Positions 6,961 through 15,779 of a DNA stretch of 19,534 nucleotides are shown here, piece after piece. The DNA is from Gammaproteobacteria bacterium. Lineage in GTDB: Bacteria > Pseudomonadota > Gammaproteobacteria > S144-34. The DNA lies in assembly GCA_015494165.1 (NCBI GenBank), contig WGBS01000186.1, positions 1 to 19,534 of the forward strand, read 5' to 3'. The notes beneath the pieces were generated by a model that worked only from the letters and a program-made list of their open reading frames with translations, did no database searches and was not told the origin of the DNA. Made by a program: the position numbers and the translations under genes. Each line of letters opens with the position of its first letter. Within the stretch, counting starts at the first letter, position 1.

Positions 6961-8597
6961 TCAGCCGGCACAGCAGGACAGCTGCTTCACGTCCTTGCCG
7001 AAGCTCTGGGCGCAGAGCTTCAGGCCCTCCACCATGGTGAGGTACGGGAACAGCTGCGCGGCCAGCTCGTCGACCGTCATGCGGCTGCGGATCGCCAGCG
7101 CCGCCGCCTGGATGATCTCGCCGGCCTCCGCCGCCAGCACCTGGGCACCGAGCAGGCGGCCACTGGTCCTTTCGGCCACCAGCTTGATGAAACCACGGGT
7201 ATCGAAGTTGGCGAGCGCCCGGGGACGTTCTCCAGCTCCAGCGTGCGCGAGTCCGTTTCGATGCCCTGCCTGTCCGCCTCGGCCTCGCTGTAGCCTACGG
7301 TGGCCACCGCGGGGTCGGTGAACACCACGGCCGGCATGGCGCTGAGGTCCAGAGCGGCATCGCCGCCGGTCATGTTGACGGCCGCGCGGGTGCCAGCGGC
7401 GGCGGCCACGTAGACGTACCGGGGCTGGTCGGTGCAGTCGCCGGCGGCGTAGATGTGGTCCGCCGAGGTGCGCATGTGGTCGTCGACTACGATGGCGCCG
7501 TCGGCGGCGGTCTCGACCCCTGCCTTTTCCAGGGCCAGGCCCTCGGTGTTGGGGCGGCGTCCGGTGGCCACCAGCAGCCGGTCGCAGCGTATCTCGCCGG
7601 CCGGCGTGTCGAGGATGAACCGGCCGTCCTCGTACCGCACCGCTTCGGGCACCGTGTGCAGCAAGACGCGCGCGCCTTCCTCCTCGAACACCCGGACCAG
7701 ACCCTCGCCCAGCGCCGGGTCCTCCTTCGACAGGAACCGGCTGCGCGCCATCACCGTGACCCGCGCGCCCAGGCGAAGCCAGGCCTGGGCCAGCTCCAGC
7801 GCCACCACGGAGCCACCCAGCACCACCAGGTGCTCCGGGATCTCCTCCGCCACCAGGGCCTCGGTGGAGGTCCAGTACGGCGTCTCCGCGAGGCCGGGGA
7901 TGTCGGGGATCGCCGGCCGGGAACCGGTGGCGAGCAGGATGCGGTCCGCGGCGACTTCCGTTTCCGAACCGTCCGGACGGCGGACGATCAGCCTGTGCGC
8001 GTCACGGAAACGGGCCCAGCCGCGCACCAGGTGGATATTCGGGTTGGTTTCCAGGATCTTCTCGTACTTCGCGTGCCGCAGCGCCTCGACCCGGGCCTGC
8101 TGCTGGCGCACCAGCGACGGGCGCTCGATCTCCGGCGCCCGCCGGGACATCCCTTCGAAGGGATGGCTGGTCTGCAGGTGAGGGATGTGGGCCGCACGTA
8201 TCATGATCTTGGACGGCACGCAGCCGACGTTCACGCACGTGCCGCCAATGACATCCGCCCCCTCGATCAGGGTGACCCGGGCGCCCCGCTCGGCCGCCTA
8301 GATGGCGGCGGCAAAGGCGCCCGAGCCGCTCCCGACGATGGCCACCGACAGGGCGCCGCCAACGCCGCCGGCGGACTCATGGTCCGTGCCGTCCAGCAGG
8401 CGTGCGCCGTAGCCTCGGGACTCGACGGCCGCCAGCAGCGCGGCGATGTCCACCGCGTCGTCGGCTTCGACGTGCGCCACACCCGCCTCGTAGCGGACCG
8501 AGGCACGTACCCCGGGCAGGCGATTGAGCGCCTGCTCGGCAGCGCGGGCGCAGTGGTCGCAGGTCATGCCGGTGATCTGCAGCTTGAGGCTCGCCAT
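6961..8597 (-). pseudogene. merA: Mercuric reductase with N-terminal HMA domain, broken by an amber codon and a frameshift
   Basis: MerA is the cytoplasmic FAD enzyme that reduces Hg(II) to Hg(0) with NADPH. The whole gene is recognisable. Residues 1-70 are a heavy-metal-associated domain (GMTCDHC, cysteines 13 and 16), followed by the FAD-binding start (VAIVGSGSGAF), the redox pair GGTCVNVGCVPSK, the NAD domain (VVLGGSVVALELAQ), IYAAGDCTDQ, and the C-terminal metal-binding pair in KQLSCCAG. Two lesions interrupt it. Codon 100 is TAG (8298-8300), where relatives have a residue such as lysine. One base is missing in a CCCCGGG run near 7217-7224, after LELENVP; the frame resumes as RALANFDTRGF in a neighbouring frame. 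The total of 1637 bases fits one lost base. The start ATG at 8597 has GGAGAG five bases upstream. The frameshift could be a sequence error; the amber codon is harder to explain that way. Confidence 0.9.
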
Positions 8598-8750
8598 GGG
8601 TCTCTCCGTCTGGTCGCCGCTGACGGCGGTGGCTCCGCGGGCGCTCCGGAAGCTCGGGCGGCGATGGCCTGCCGGCGGGTGCCATGGTGCGCCGGGACGG
8701 AGCTTCGCCTTCGTCCCTTGCCGCCGGGCCGGTGCGCTGCCGCGAAAGGG

Positions 8751-8782
8751 AGTCTAGGCCCCGTACCGGGGTACGGACACAA
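8751..8782 (-). promoter_or_regulatory. MerR-type operator/promoter driving merA
   Basis: On the minus strand a -35-like TTGTGT (8777-8782) is followed directly by the perfect dyad CCGTAC-CCCG-GTACGG (8761-8776) and a -10-like TAGACT (8751-8756). The two hexamers are 20 bases apart (19 if CTAGAC is used). This is the over-long spacer, filled by a dyad, that is the hallmark of MerR-activated promoters. The half-sites and their four-base gap are the same as in the well-known Tn21/Tn501 mer operator (CCGTAC, four bases, GTACGG). The promoter points at merA, whose start codon lies about 150 bases downstream. No merR gene is in the window. Confidence 0.85.
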
Positions 8783-8865
8783 GCCGCGCGCGCGGGCGCG
8801 GGAGGACGCTGACGGCTACTGCGGGGACGGTGCCGCGCCGGCGGGCTGCGCGGGCCGCGGCGCGG

Positions 8866-10971
8866 TCAGCGTGCGCCTCCGCCGCCCGAGGGCGCGCCGC
8901 GCCGCGGGCGGACGAACACGCGGCCCTCGCGCCGCGAGCGCAGCAGCAGCACGTACTCGGCGTGGGCCCAGGCCAGGGGCGTGGCGCTGCCGGTGCCGCG
9001 TCCCGGCTGGAGACCACGTTCGGGGATAGGCGCAGCGTCCCAGACCTGCTCGGGCAGCATGCCACCCTCGTTGGCGAAGCACTCCAGCGCCTCGATGCAG
9101 GGCGCGGGATCGCGGCCGGCGGCCAGCTCGTAGTGGCCGCGCTCGCCGGCGAGCAGCGGCCACAGCCTCCCCCGCCCGGTGCCGTCGAACGGCGAGCCGT
9201 CGTCGTGCTCGCCGTAGCCGTCACCGTTGTAGCGGTACCAGGCCGGGCCGCAGGGCGTGTCGCGTCGGCACAGGGCGTCCCACACCGGCAGGGTCTTGAG
9301 GACGTGCGGATCGTCGGGCGCGCGCAGCCCGAGGCGCACCAGCTCCAGGAAGCCGCCGTCCACCACGCAGCACTGGGAGTGGCCGTACATGGCCTCGGGC
9401 GGCAGGTTGCGGATGGGCAGGAACACGCGGCATTCCGGCAGATGCGCCCCCGTGTCCGCGGGCGGGATCAGCGCGATGCGCTCGTAATGCTCGGCGTGGC
9501 CCGGGAGCAGCCGGCCGCAGTCGGTGAAGGTCCAGTCCTCGATGTGCCGATCCCAGCTCTGCGCCACGCGGTGGTAGGTGGCGGCCTGGGGCGCCTCGCC
9601 GGCGGCCTCGGCCACTGCTGCCGCGGCGCGCAGGGCGGCGACGGCCACGGCCAGCGTGTGGGGGCTGTAGCCGCGGTTCTCCTCCCAGCGGTCCTGCGGG
9701 GTGACGGGCCCGTGAGCGACCAGGAAATCGGCCGCGCGCCGCACCATGGGATCCGGTTTTCGGTCCAGGAGTCCCTCGTCCCGCAGCCGGTGCGCGAGCA
9801 GGATGGGATAGCCCACCTCGTCGAGCTGGAGGCCCTCCCAGTAGGGCCTCCCGTCGATCCAGAAGTTCTGCAGCCAGCGCCCGTCCGGCTGCTGCCGCGA
9901 CCGCAGATAGCGCAGGATCTCCACCGGCGCCTGCCGGTCCCCCGCGGCGAGCAGGCCCATGGCCTGATGGTGCAGGTCGCGCGGCCACACGAGGTGATAG
10001 CCCCCCGCGGGCTCGTCGGCCCGCGCCGACTCTCCCCAGGGGATGGACAACGAGGCGACACCGGCGCCCGGCTGCCGCTTGTCGAGATGCGTGCGCAGCA
10101 CGGCGACCGAGCGCCGGTAGAGGCGGCCGCCGTCGCCGCTTTGTCCCGACAGGTCGAGCAGGCCGGCCTGGTAGGCACGCCATCCGTCCATGTAGGCCTG
10201 GAGCACCGCGGCGAACCCTCGCCGGAGCAGGGAGTCCGCGGCCGACTCCATGGCGGCGCTCTCGCTGTTGCCGAACGCGAGACATGCGATGAAGGTGCTG
10301 TCTGCGGGCAGATCGATCTCCGCCGTGAGGGCGACGTGCCCGGGGCCTGCCTCGGCGAAGGACCACGCCATGCGGCGGTGGCGGTGGAGATCCTGCCAGC
10401 CGTCGGACCGGCCGACGTATCCCGCCGACATGCGCCGGAAGGGGGCGGTCGCAGCGAGGGCGGCGTAGTGCGGGCCGCGCCGGGCCAGGAGCCAGCCGCG
10501 CGACCCGTGGCGGCGGGTGCGCGCGTGGTTGCCGGTGCCGAGGTTCCCCATGTGCGGCGCCCAGAGCAGATGCAGGCGGTAGCGTCGGGCTGCTTCGACC
10601 AGGGGCTCGTAGCGCACGCGCAGCAGGAGGCAGTCGGCCTCGGGGTCGGTGCAAACGGTCTTGGTCAGCCGATAGCGCCCTTGCGGGTCGCGGCTCGTGA
10701 TGCGGAAGGCGGGCACGCCTTCCTCCAGCCACGCGATCTCGTGCAGGAGGTCGCGCCGCTCCTCGTGGAACAGCTCCTCGCCGTCCGTGACGAGGAGCTG
10801 GAGATCGCGCTGGTTCGGGCAGTCGACGCTCGGGTGATAGACCTCGGTCAGCACACCCTCGGCGATGGTGAACCAGACGTGCGAGCGCGGGTCCAGCGCG
10901 GTGCCCACGGCCTGCTTGCGCGCGCTGGCCCAGGTGGGCGGCGAGCCCGGAGCGCCGAAGGCCTCGGTCAT
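8866..10971 (-). CDS. GH15 family glucoamylase / glucan alpha-glucosidase
   Basis: This is a predicted exo-acting enzyme releasing glucose from alpha-glucans or related oligosaccharides. The product has 701 residues. The N-terminal beta-domain (about 1-270; PTWASARKQAVGTALDP, VWFTIAEGVLTEVYHP) precedes an (alpha/alpha)6 barrel with the family's key motifs: YHLVWPRDLHHQAMGLLAAGD (325-345), the general acid in DRWEENRGYSP (Glu430) and the general base in LPEQVWD (Glu641). No signal peptide is visible, so it should be cytoplasmic or exported by another route. The ATG at 10971 is preferred (GGGAGGGG about eight bases upstream) over a GTG at 11001. It is transcribed towards merA but does not obviously belong to it. 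Substrate choice within GH15 cannot be fixed from sequence. Confidence 0.93.
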   Translation of the reverse strand: MTEAFGAPGSPPTWASARKQAVGTALDPRSHVWFTIAEGVLTEVYHPSVDCPNQRDLQLLVTDGEELFHEERRDLLHEIAWLEEGVPAFRITSRDPQGRYRLTKTVCTDPEADCLLLRVRYEPLVEAARRYRLHLLWAPHMGNLGTGNHARTRRHGSRGWLLARRGPHYAALAATAPFRRMSAGYVGRSDGWQDLHRHRRMAWSFAEAGPGHVALTAEIDLPADSTFIACLAFGNSESAAMESAADSLLRRGFAAVLQAYMDGWRAYQAGLLDLSGQSGDGGRLYRRSVAVLRTHLDKRQPGAGVASLSIPWGESARADEPAGGYHLVWPRDLHHQAMGLLAAGDRQAPVEILRYLRSRQQPDGRWLQNFWIDGRPYWEGLQLDEVGYPILLAHRLRDEGLLDRKPDPMVRRAADFLVAHGPVTPQDRWEENRGYSPHTLAVAVAALRAAAAVAEAAGEAPQAATYHRVAQSWDRHIEDWTFTDCGRLLPGHAEHYERIALIPPADTGAHLPECRVFLPIRNLPPEAMYGHSQCCVVDGGFLELVRLGLRAPDDPHVLKTLPVWDALCRRDTPCGPAWYRYNGDGYGEHDDGSPFDGTGRGRLWPLLAGERGHYELAAGRDPAPCIEALECFANEGGMLPEQVWDAAPIPERGLQPGRGTGSATPLAWAHAEYVLLLRSRREGRVFVRPRRGAPSGGGGAR

Positions 10972-11115
10972 CTTCGCGGCCCCTCCCGCCGCAGGCGGCA
11001 CCGGTGGCTCGCCGCTTCGGCGCCGCGGTGTGGCTCGCGTGCGCGGCGAGCGCCCCGAAGATAGGACGGCGGGCGGGAGGGCGCAAGCGACGGCGCCCCG
11101 CGGGCCGCGCGATGG

Positions 11116-12318
11116 TCAGCGCACGAGCTGGTTGAGCTCGAAGACGGGGAGCAGGACGGCGAGGACGATGGCCAGCACGAGGCCGCCCATGAGCAGGATC
11201 AGGGCGGGCTCGAGCAGGGCGAGGAGGAGGCCGGTGCGCGCCTCGGCCTCGCGCTCCTCGACCTCGGCGAGCCGCTCGAGCATCGCCGGCAGCCGCCCGC
11301 TGGACTCGCCGCTCGCGGCGAGATGCGCGGCGAGCGGGGGGAAGCGGCCGCCCGCGGCCAGCGCGCGGCTCAGGGGCTCGCCCTCGGCGACGCGGCGCTC
11401 GGCCTCGGCGAGGGCCTCGCGCAGGGCGCGGTTGCCGAGGACCTCGCGCGCGATGCCGAGGGCCTGCAGCACCGGGATGCCGGCGCCGGTGAGCATGGCG
11501 AGCGTGCGGGCGAGCCGCGCGGTCTCGGCCGCGAGGGCGAGCGGGCCCAGCACGGGCAGCCGCAGGCGCAGCCGGTCCCAGCGCAGGCGCGCGGGCCCGT
11601 GGCGCAGGAGCGCGGCGATGCCGGCGGCGGCGAGCGCGCCGAGGGCGGCCGCCGCCGGCCCCCACTCGCGCAGGGCGTGGCTCGCGGCGAGCAGCCCGCG
11701 GGTGAGGGCGGGCAGCGGCTGGCCCGTGTGGCGGAAGATCTCGAGCACCTGCGGCACGACGTAGGCGACCAGCCCCAGCGCCACGGCGAGGGCCACCACC
11801 GTGAGGATGGCGGGGTAGACCAGGGCGAGCGCGAGGCGCTGGCGCAGGGCCTCGCGCGTCTCCACGTAGCCCGCGAGGCGCTCGAGCACGGCGGCGAGCC
11901 GCCCGGACTGCTCGCCGGCGGCCACCGCCGCGCGGTAGAGCGGCGGGAAGGCGCGCGGGAAGGCGCCGAGCGCGGCCGCGAGCGGCTCGCCCTCGGCCAC
12001 GCGTGCGCGCACGCCGGCGAGGACGCGGCGCACGCGCGCCTGGCGCGCCTGGCGCTCGAGGGCGGCGAGCGCCTCGTCCACGGGCAGGGCGGCGGCGAGG
12101 AGCGTGGCGAGCTGGCGCGTGATGAGCGCGAGCTCGCCGCCCGCGAGGCGCGGGCCGCGTGCGCCGCGCGGGCCCGCGCCCTCGACCGGCGCGACCGCGA
12201 CCGGCACCAGGCCCTGCGCGCGCAGGCGCTCGCGCACCTGGCGCGCGGAGTCTCCGGCGAGCACGCCGCGCCGGCGCGCGCCGCGGGCGTCGAGGGCGGT
12301 GTACTCGAAGGCGGGCAC
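11116..12318 (-). CDS. gspF: Type II secretion inner-membrane platform protein GspF
   Basis: GspF is the polytopic core of the T2SS inner-membrane platform. The product is 400 residues, the usual length. It begins with the typical AFEYTALDARGARRRGVLAGDSARQVRERL. Two homologous T2SSF domains follow: ITRQLATLLAAALPVDEALAAL with GEQSGRLAAVLERLA, and LARTLAMLTGAGIPVLQALGIA with GESSGRLPAMLERLA. Three membrane spans lie at about 165-192, 215-235 and 370-395. The start is a GTG at 12318, eight bases after the gspE stop, with AGGAGG a little upstream inside the end of gspE. It is the last gene of the gspCDEF half of the locus. Confidence 0.96.
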   Translation of the reverse strand: MPAFEYTALDARGARRRGVLAGDSARQVRERLRAQGLVPVAVAPVEGAGPRGARGPRLAGGELALITRQLATLLAAALPVDEALAALERQARQARVRRVLAGVRARVAEGEPLAAALGAFPRAFPPLYRAAVAAGEQSGRLAAVLERLAGYVETREALRQRLALALVYPAILTVVALAVALGLVAYVVPQVLEIFRHTGQPLPALTRGLLAASHALREWGPAAAALGALAAAGIAALLRHGPARLRWDRLRLRLPVLGPLALAAETARLARTLAMLTGAGIPVLQALGIAREVLGNRALREALAEAERRVAEGEPLSRALAAGGRFPPLAAHLAASGESSGRLPAMLERLAEVEEREAEARTGLLLALLEPALILLMGGLVLAIVLAVLLPVFELNQLVR

Positions 12319-12326
12319 GGGGCGGC

Positions 12327-13865
12327 TCAGGCCTCCTCGCGCGTGACGCGCAGCAGCTCCTCGGCGGAGGTCTCGCCGGCGAGCACGCGGCGCAGCCCGT
12401 CCTCGCGCAGGCTCGGCGTGCGCGTGCGCGCGTGGCGCTCGAGGGCCTGCTCGCTCGCGCCGTCGTGCACGAGGCGGCGCGCGGTCTCGTCCACCACGAG
12501 CAGCTCGTAGATGCCTGTCCGGCCGCGGTAGCCGAGGCCGTGGCAGGCGGGGCAGCCGCGCGCGCGGTAAAGCGTGGGCGCGGCGGACGCATCCAGCCCG
12601 AGCGCGGCGCGCTCCTCCGGCCCGGGCGCATACGGCTCGCGGCAGGCGGGGCAGAGCAGCCGCACCAGGCGCTGGGCGAGCACGCCGATGAGGCTCGAGG
12701 CGAGCAGGTAGGGCTCGACGCCCATGTCGCGCAGGCGCGTGACGGCGCCCACGGCGCTGTTGGTGTGCAGCGTCGAGAGCACCAGGTGGCCGGTGAGGCT
12801 CGCCTGCACGGCGATGCGGGCCGTCTCCAGGTCGCGGATCTCGCCCACCATGACCACGTCCGGGTCCTGGCGCAGGATGGCGCGCAGCCCCTCGGCGAAG
12901 CCGAGGCCGGCCCGCGGGTTGACCTGCGTCTGGCTGATGCCCTCGATGTGGTACTCGACCGGGTCCTCGACGGTCATGATGTTGCGGCGGCGGTCGTTGA
13001 GGCGGTCGAGGGCCGCGTAGAGCGTGGTCGTCTTGCCGGAGCCCGTGGGGCCGGTGACGAGCAGGATGCCGTGCGGGCGGTGTATGAGGCGGTCGACCTC
13101 GGCGAGCGTCTGCGGCGACATGCCGAGCTGGGCGAGGTCGAGGCGCCCGGCCTGCTTGTCGAGCAGCCGCAGCACGACGCGCTCGCCGTGGGCGGTGGGG
13201 ATGGTGGCCACGCGCACGTCCACGGGGCGGCCGCCGAGGCTGAGGGCGATGCGCCCGTCCTGCGGCAGGCGCCGCTCGGCGATGTCGAGGCGCGCCATCA
13301 CCTTCACGCGCGAGGCGAGCCGCGGTCCGAGCGCGCGCGGCAGCGAGAGCACCTCGCGCAGCACGCCGTCGGTGCGCAGGCGCACGGCGAGGTGCCGCTC
13401 GTAGGGCTCGAGGTGGACGTCGGAGGCGCCCTCGCGGATGGCCTCGCCCAGCAGGGCGTTGAGCAGGCGGATGACCGGGGCGTCGTCCTCGGCGGCGAGC
13501 AGGTCCGTGGTGGCCGCGACCTGGGCGGCGAGGTCGTGCAGGTCGGCGCCCTCGTCCTCGATGCGCAGGTCGGCGGCGATCTCGCGGGCGGCGCCCGAGC
13601 CGCGCGCGTAGCGGCGCGCGAGCAGCGCCTCGAAGCGCGCCTCGTCCACGGCCTCGAGACGCACGGGGCGTCCGAGGGCGCGGCGCGCCTCGGCGAGCGC
13701 CGCGGCCGTAGCGTCCGGGCGGTGCAGCAGCCGCACGGGGCCGTCGCCGCCGGGCTCGGCCAGCACGCCGTGGCGGCGCGCGAAGGCGTAGGGCAGCGGC
13801 GGCGCCCCCGGCTCGGGCGCGGGCGCCGCGCCCTGCGCCTCAGGGCCAGTCCTCTTCGTCCTCAT
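12327..13865 (-). CDS. gspE: Type II secretion traffic ATPase GspE
   Basis: GspE is the hexameric cytoplasmic ATPase that powers the T2SS through GspL and GspF. Taken from the ATG at 13865 it has 512 residues, a normal length. The N-terminal domain carries LPYAFARRHGVL (24-35), the usual GspE opening. The core has SDVHLEPYERHLAVRLRTDG (148-167), Walker A GPTGSGKTT (272-280), the Asp box TVEDPVEY (298-305), Walker B VVMVGEIRD (337-345) and the His box TGHLVLSTLHTN (358-369). The zinc site is intact: C405, C408, C438, C441 (CPAC twice). The reading frame is open back into gspD (see gspD), so it could be read as a fusion. A separate start is much likelier: the first 26 bases of gspE overlap a stop in the alternative gspD frame. 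Confidence 0.94.
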   Translation of the reverse strand: MRTKRTGPEAQGAAPAPEPGAPPLPYAFARRHGVLAEPGGDGPVRLLHRPDATAAALAEARRALGRPVRLEAVDEARFEALLARRYARGSGAAREIAADLRIEDEGADLHDLAAQVAATTDLLAAEDDAPVIRLLNALLGEAIREGASDVHLEPYERHLAVRLRTDGVLREVLSLPRALGPRLASRVKVMARLDIAERRLPQDGRIALSLGGRPVDVRVATIPTAHGERVVLRLLDKQAGRLDLAQLGMSPQTLAEVDRLIHRPHGILLVTGPTGSGKTTTLYAALDRLNDRRRNIMTVEDPVEYHIEGISQTQVNPRAGLGFAEGLRAILRQDPDVVMVGEIRDLETARIAVQASLTGHLVLSTLHTNSAVGAVTRLRDMGVEPYLLASSLIGVLAQRLVRLLCPACREPYAPGPEERAALGLDASAAPTLYRARGCPACHGLGYRGRTGIYELLVVDETARRLVHDGASEQALERHARTRTPSLREDGLRRVLAGETSAEELLRVTREEA

Positions 13866-15776
13866 CCTCCGCCGGGGCCGGTGCCGGGGGTGGGGGTGCC
13901 GGGCGCGCCGCGGGAACAGCGCGCGGCGCTCGCCGCCCATGCGGAGCTGCTCGGCGCGCAGGTAGTCGTACTTGCCCGCGCTGATCGCGTCGAGGCGCGC
14001 GGGGTCGCGCAGGATCACCGGGCGCAGGAAGACCAGCAGGTTGCGCTTGACCTTCCTGCCCTGGCGGTAGCGGAACATGCCGCCGAGCACGGGCAGGTCG
14101 CCCAGCACCGGCACCTTCTGCTCGGCCTGGGTGAGCGAGTCGTCGATGAGCCCGCCCAGCACCACGAGCTGGCCGTCGCGCACCAGCACGCGCGTGCGGA
14201 TGGCGCGCTTGTTGGTGATGAGGTCGGCGGCGCCGGCGCTGCCGAAGCGGATGCTCGAGACCTCCTGGCTGATCTCGAGCTGGATGGCGTCGCCCTCGTT
14301 GATCTGGGGGCGCACCTTGAGCTTGAGGCCCACGTCGCGCCGCTCGATGGTGCGGAAGGGGTTGACGGGGGTGGTGCCGCCCGCGCCCACGGTGCTGAAC
14401 TCGCCCGTGACGAAGGGCACGTTCTGGCCGACCACGATCTCGGCCTCCTCGTTGTCCAGCGTCACGAGCGTGGGCGTGGAGAGGATGTTGGCGTCGGCGT
14501 CGGCGGCGAGGGCGCGCAGCAGCACGCCGAAGTTGATCCGGTCGCTGTCGATGCGGCCGACGGCGAGGCTGAGGCCGGCGCCGAGCGCGGGCGTGCCGGC
14601 CTGGGCCTGCGCGGCGAGCTGGACGATGCCGTTGCCCGTGAGGTCGAAGTTGGTGCCGCCCGTGGGCCCGTCGCCCTTGGGCGTGGTGTCCACGGCCCAC
14701 TGGATGCCGAGCTCGCGCGTGCGGTCGAGCGAGACCTCGGCGATCACGGCCTCGACCAGCACCTGCGCGCGCGGGATGTCGAGGCGGCGGATGACGGGCT
14801 CGAGCGTGCGGTAGACCGCGGGCGGGGCGGTGATGACGAGCGCGTTCGTCGCCTCGTCCGCCTGCACGCGCACGGCGCCCGCGCCCTTCGCCTTTCCCTT
14901 TCCGGCGACGATGCCCTGCAGGAGCTTGGCGAGCGCGCCGGCGCGCGCGTAGCGCAGGTAGACCACGCGCGTGTCGCCGGCGCTCCTGCCCGGCGCATCC
15001 AGCAGGGCGGCGATGGCGCGCACGCGCAGCCGCGCGGCCTCGTCGCCGCGCACGAGCAGGCTGTTGGTGCGCGCATCCGCCGCGACGCGCACGCGCGCCG
15101 GCCCCTTGCCCTCGCCGCCCACGAGCTCGCGAGCGATGCGCGCGACCTCGGTGGCCGAGGCGTGCTCGAGGGCGATGGCTTCGACCTCCCTGCCGGCGGC
15201 GCGGTCGATGCGCGCGACGATGCGCGCGATGCGCGCGACGTTCGCCGCACGGTCGGCGACGATGAGGACGTTCGCGCCGGCGTGCGCCGCCAGGTGCCCC
15301 TGCTGGGCCACGAGCGGGCGCAGGATGGGCACGAGCTGCGCCGCCGCGACCTCGCGCACCGCGAGCACGCGCGTCACGAGGCGGTCGCCGGCGCCGCGCG
15401 CGGCCGCGCCGAGGGTGCGCGTGCCCGCCACGGGCACGATCTTGACCACCTCCCCCGACGGCACCGCCGCGTAGCCGTGCACGGCGAGCACGGCGAGGAA
15501 GGCCTGGTAGAGCGCGTCGGCGGGCAGCGGCGCTCCGGAGATCAGCGTCACGCGTCCCTTGACCCGCGGGTCGACGACGAAGCGCTTGCCCGTGAGCTCG
15601 GCCACCGTCTCGATGACGGCGCCGATCTCGGCGTCCTTGAAGTTGAGGGTGAGGGGGCCGCCGTCGGCGGTCGGGGCGGCGGACGACGGTCCCGGGACGA
15701 GCCACAGCCACAGCGCTGCGGCGGCGATCGCGCAGGCGCGGCCCGCCCCCGTGCTCCTATATACAAACCGGACCAA
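13840..15776 (-). CDS. gspD: Type II secretion outer-membrane secretin GspD, with an apparent frameshift in its tail
   Basis: GspD forms the outer-membrane channel of the T2SS. A signal peptide (residues 1 to about 34, AIAAAALWLWLVPGPSSAA) is followed by the N0 domain (LTLNFKDAEIGAVIETVAEL), N1-N3 repeats, and the secretin core (QVLVEAVIAEVSL, NILSTPTLVTLDNEEAEIVVGQNVPF, VGLKLKVRPQINEGD, VVLGGLIDD, LVFLRPVILRD). The start is a TTG at 15776, three bases after the gspC stop, with GGAGGAGGG suitably upstream. As sequenced, the frame does not stop but runs into gspE. After about residue 620 it becomes arginine-rich (FPRRARHPHPRHRPRRR), while the neighbouring frame gives a plausible proline-rich tail ending in EDEDEEDWP and a TGA at 13840. 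The total of 1937 bases fits one lost base, probably in the C-rich run near 13885-13915. This may be a sequence error or a real change. Confidence 0.92.
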
Positions 15777-15779
15777 GGC

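Noticed and set aside
8298..8300. The amber codon in merA as a site of pyrrolysine or other recoding
   Set aside because: There is no sign of recoding signals, the position is an ordinary surface helix site (often lysine in relatives), and a second lesion downstream points to decay or sequence error.
13866..13920. A functional GspD-GspE fusion protein
   Set aside because: The two halves must work in different compartments (outer membrane and cytosol). The alternative frame gives a natural GspD tail and stop, and gspE has its own ATG.
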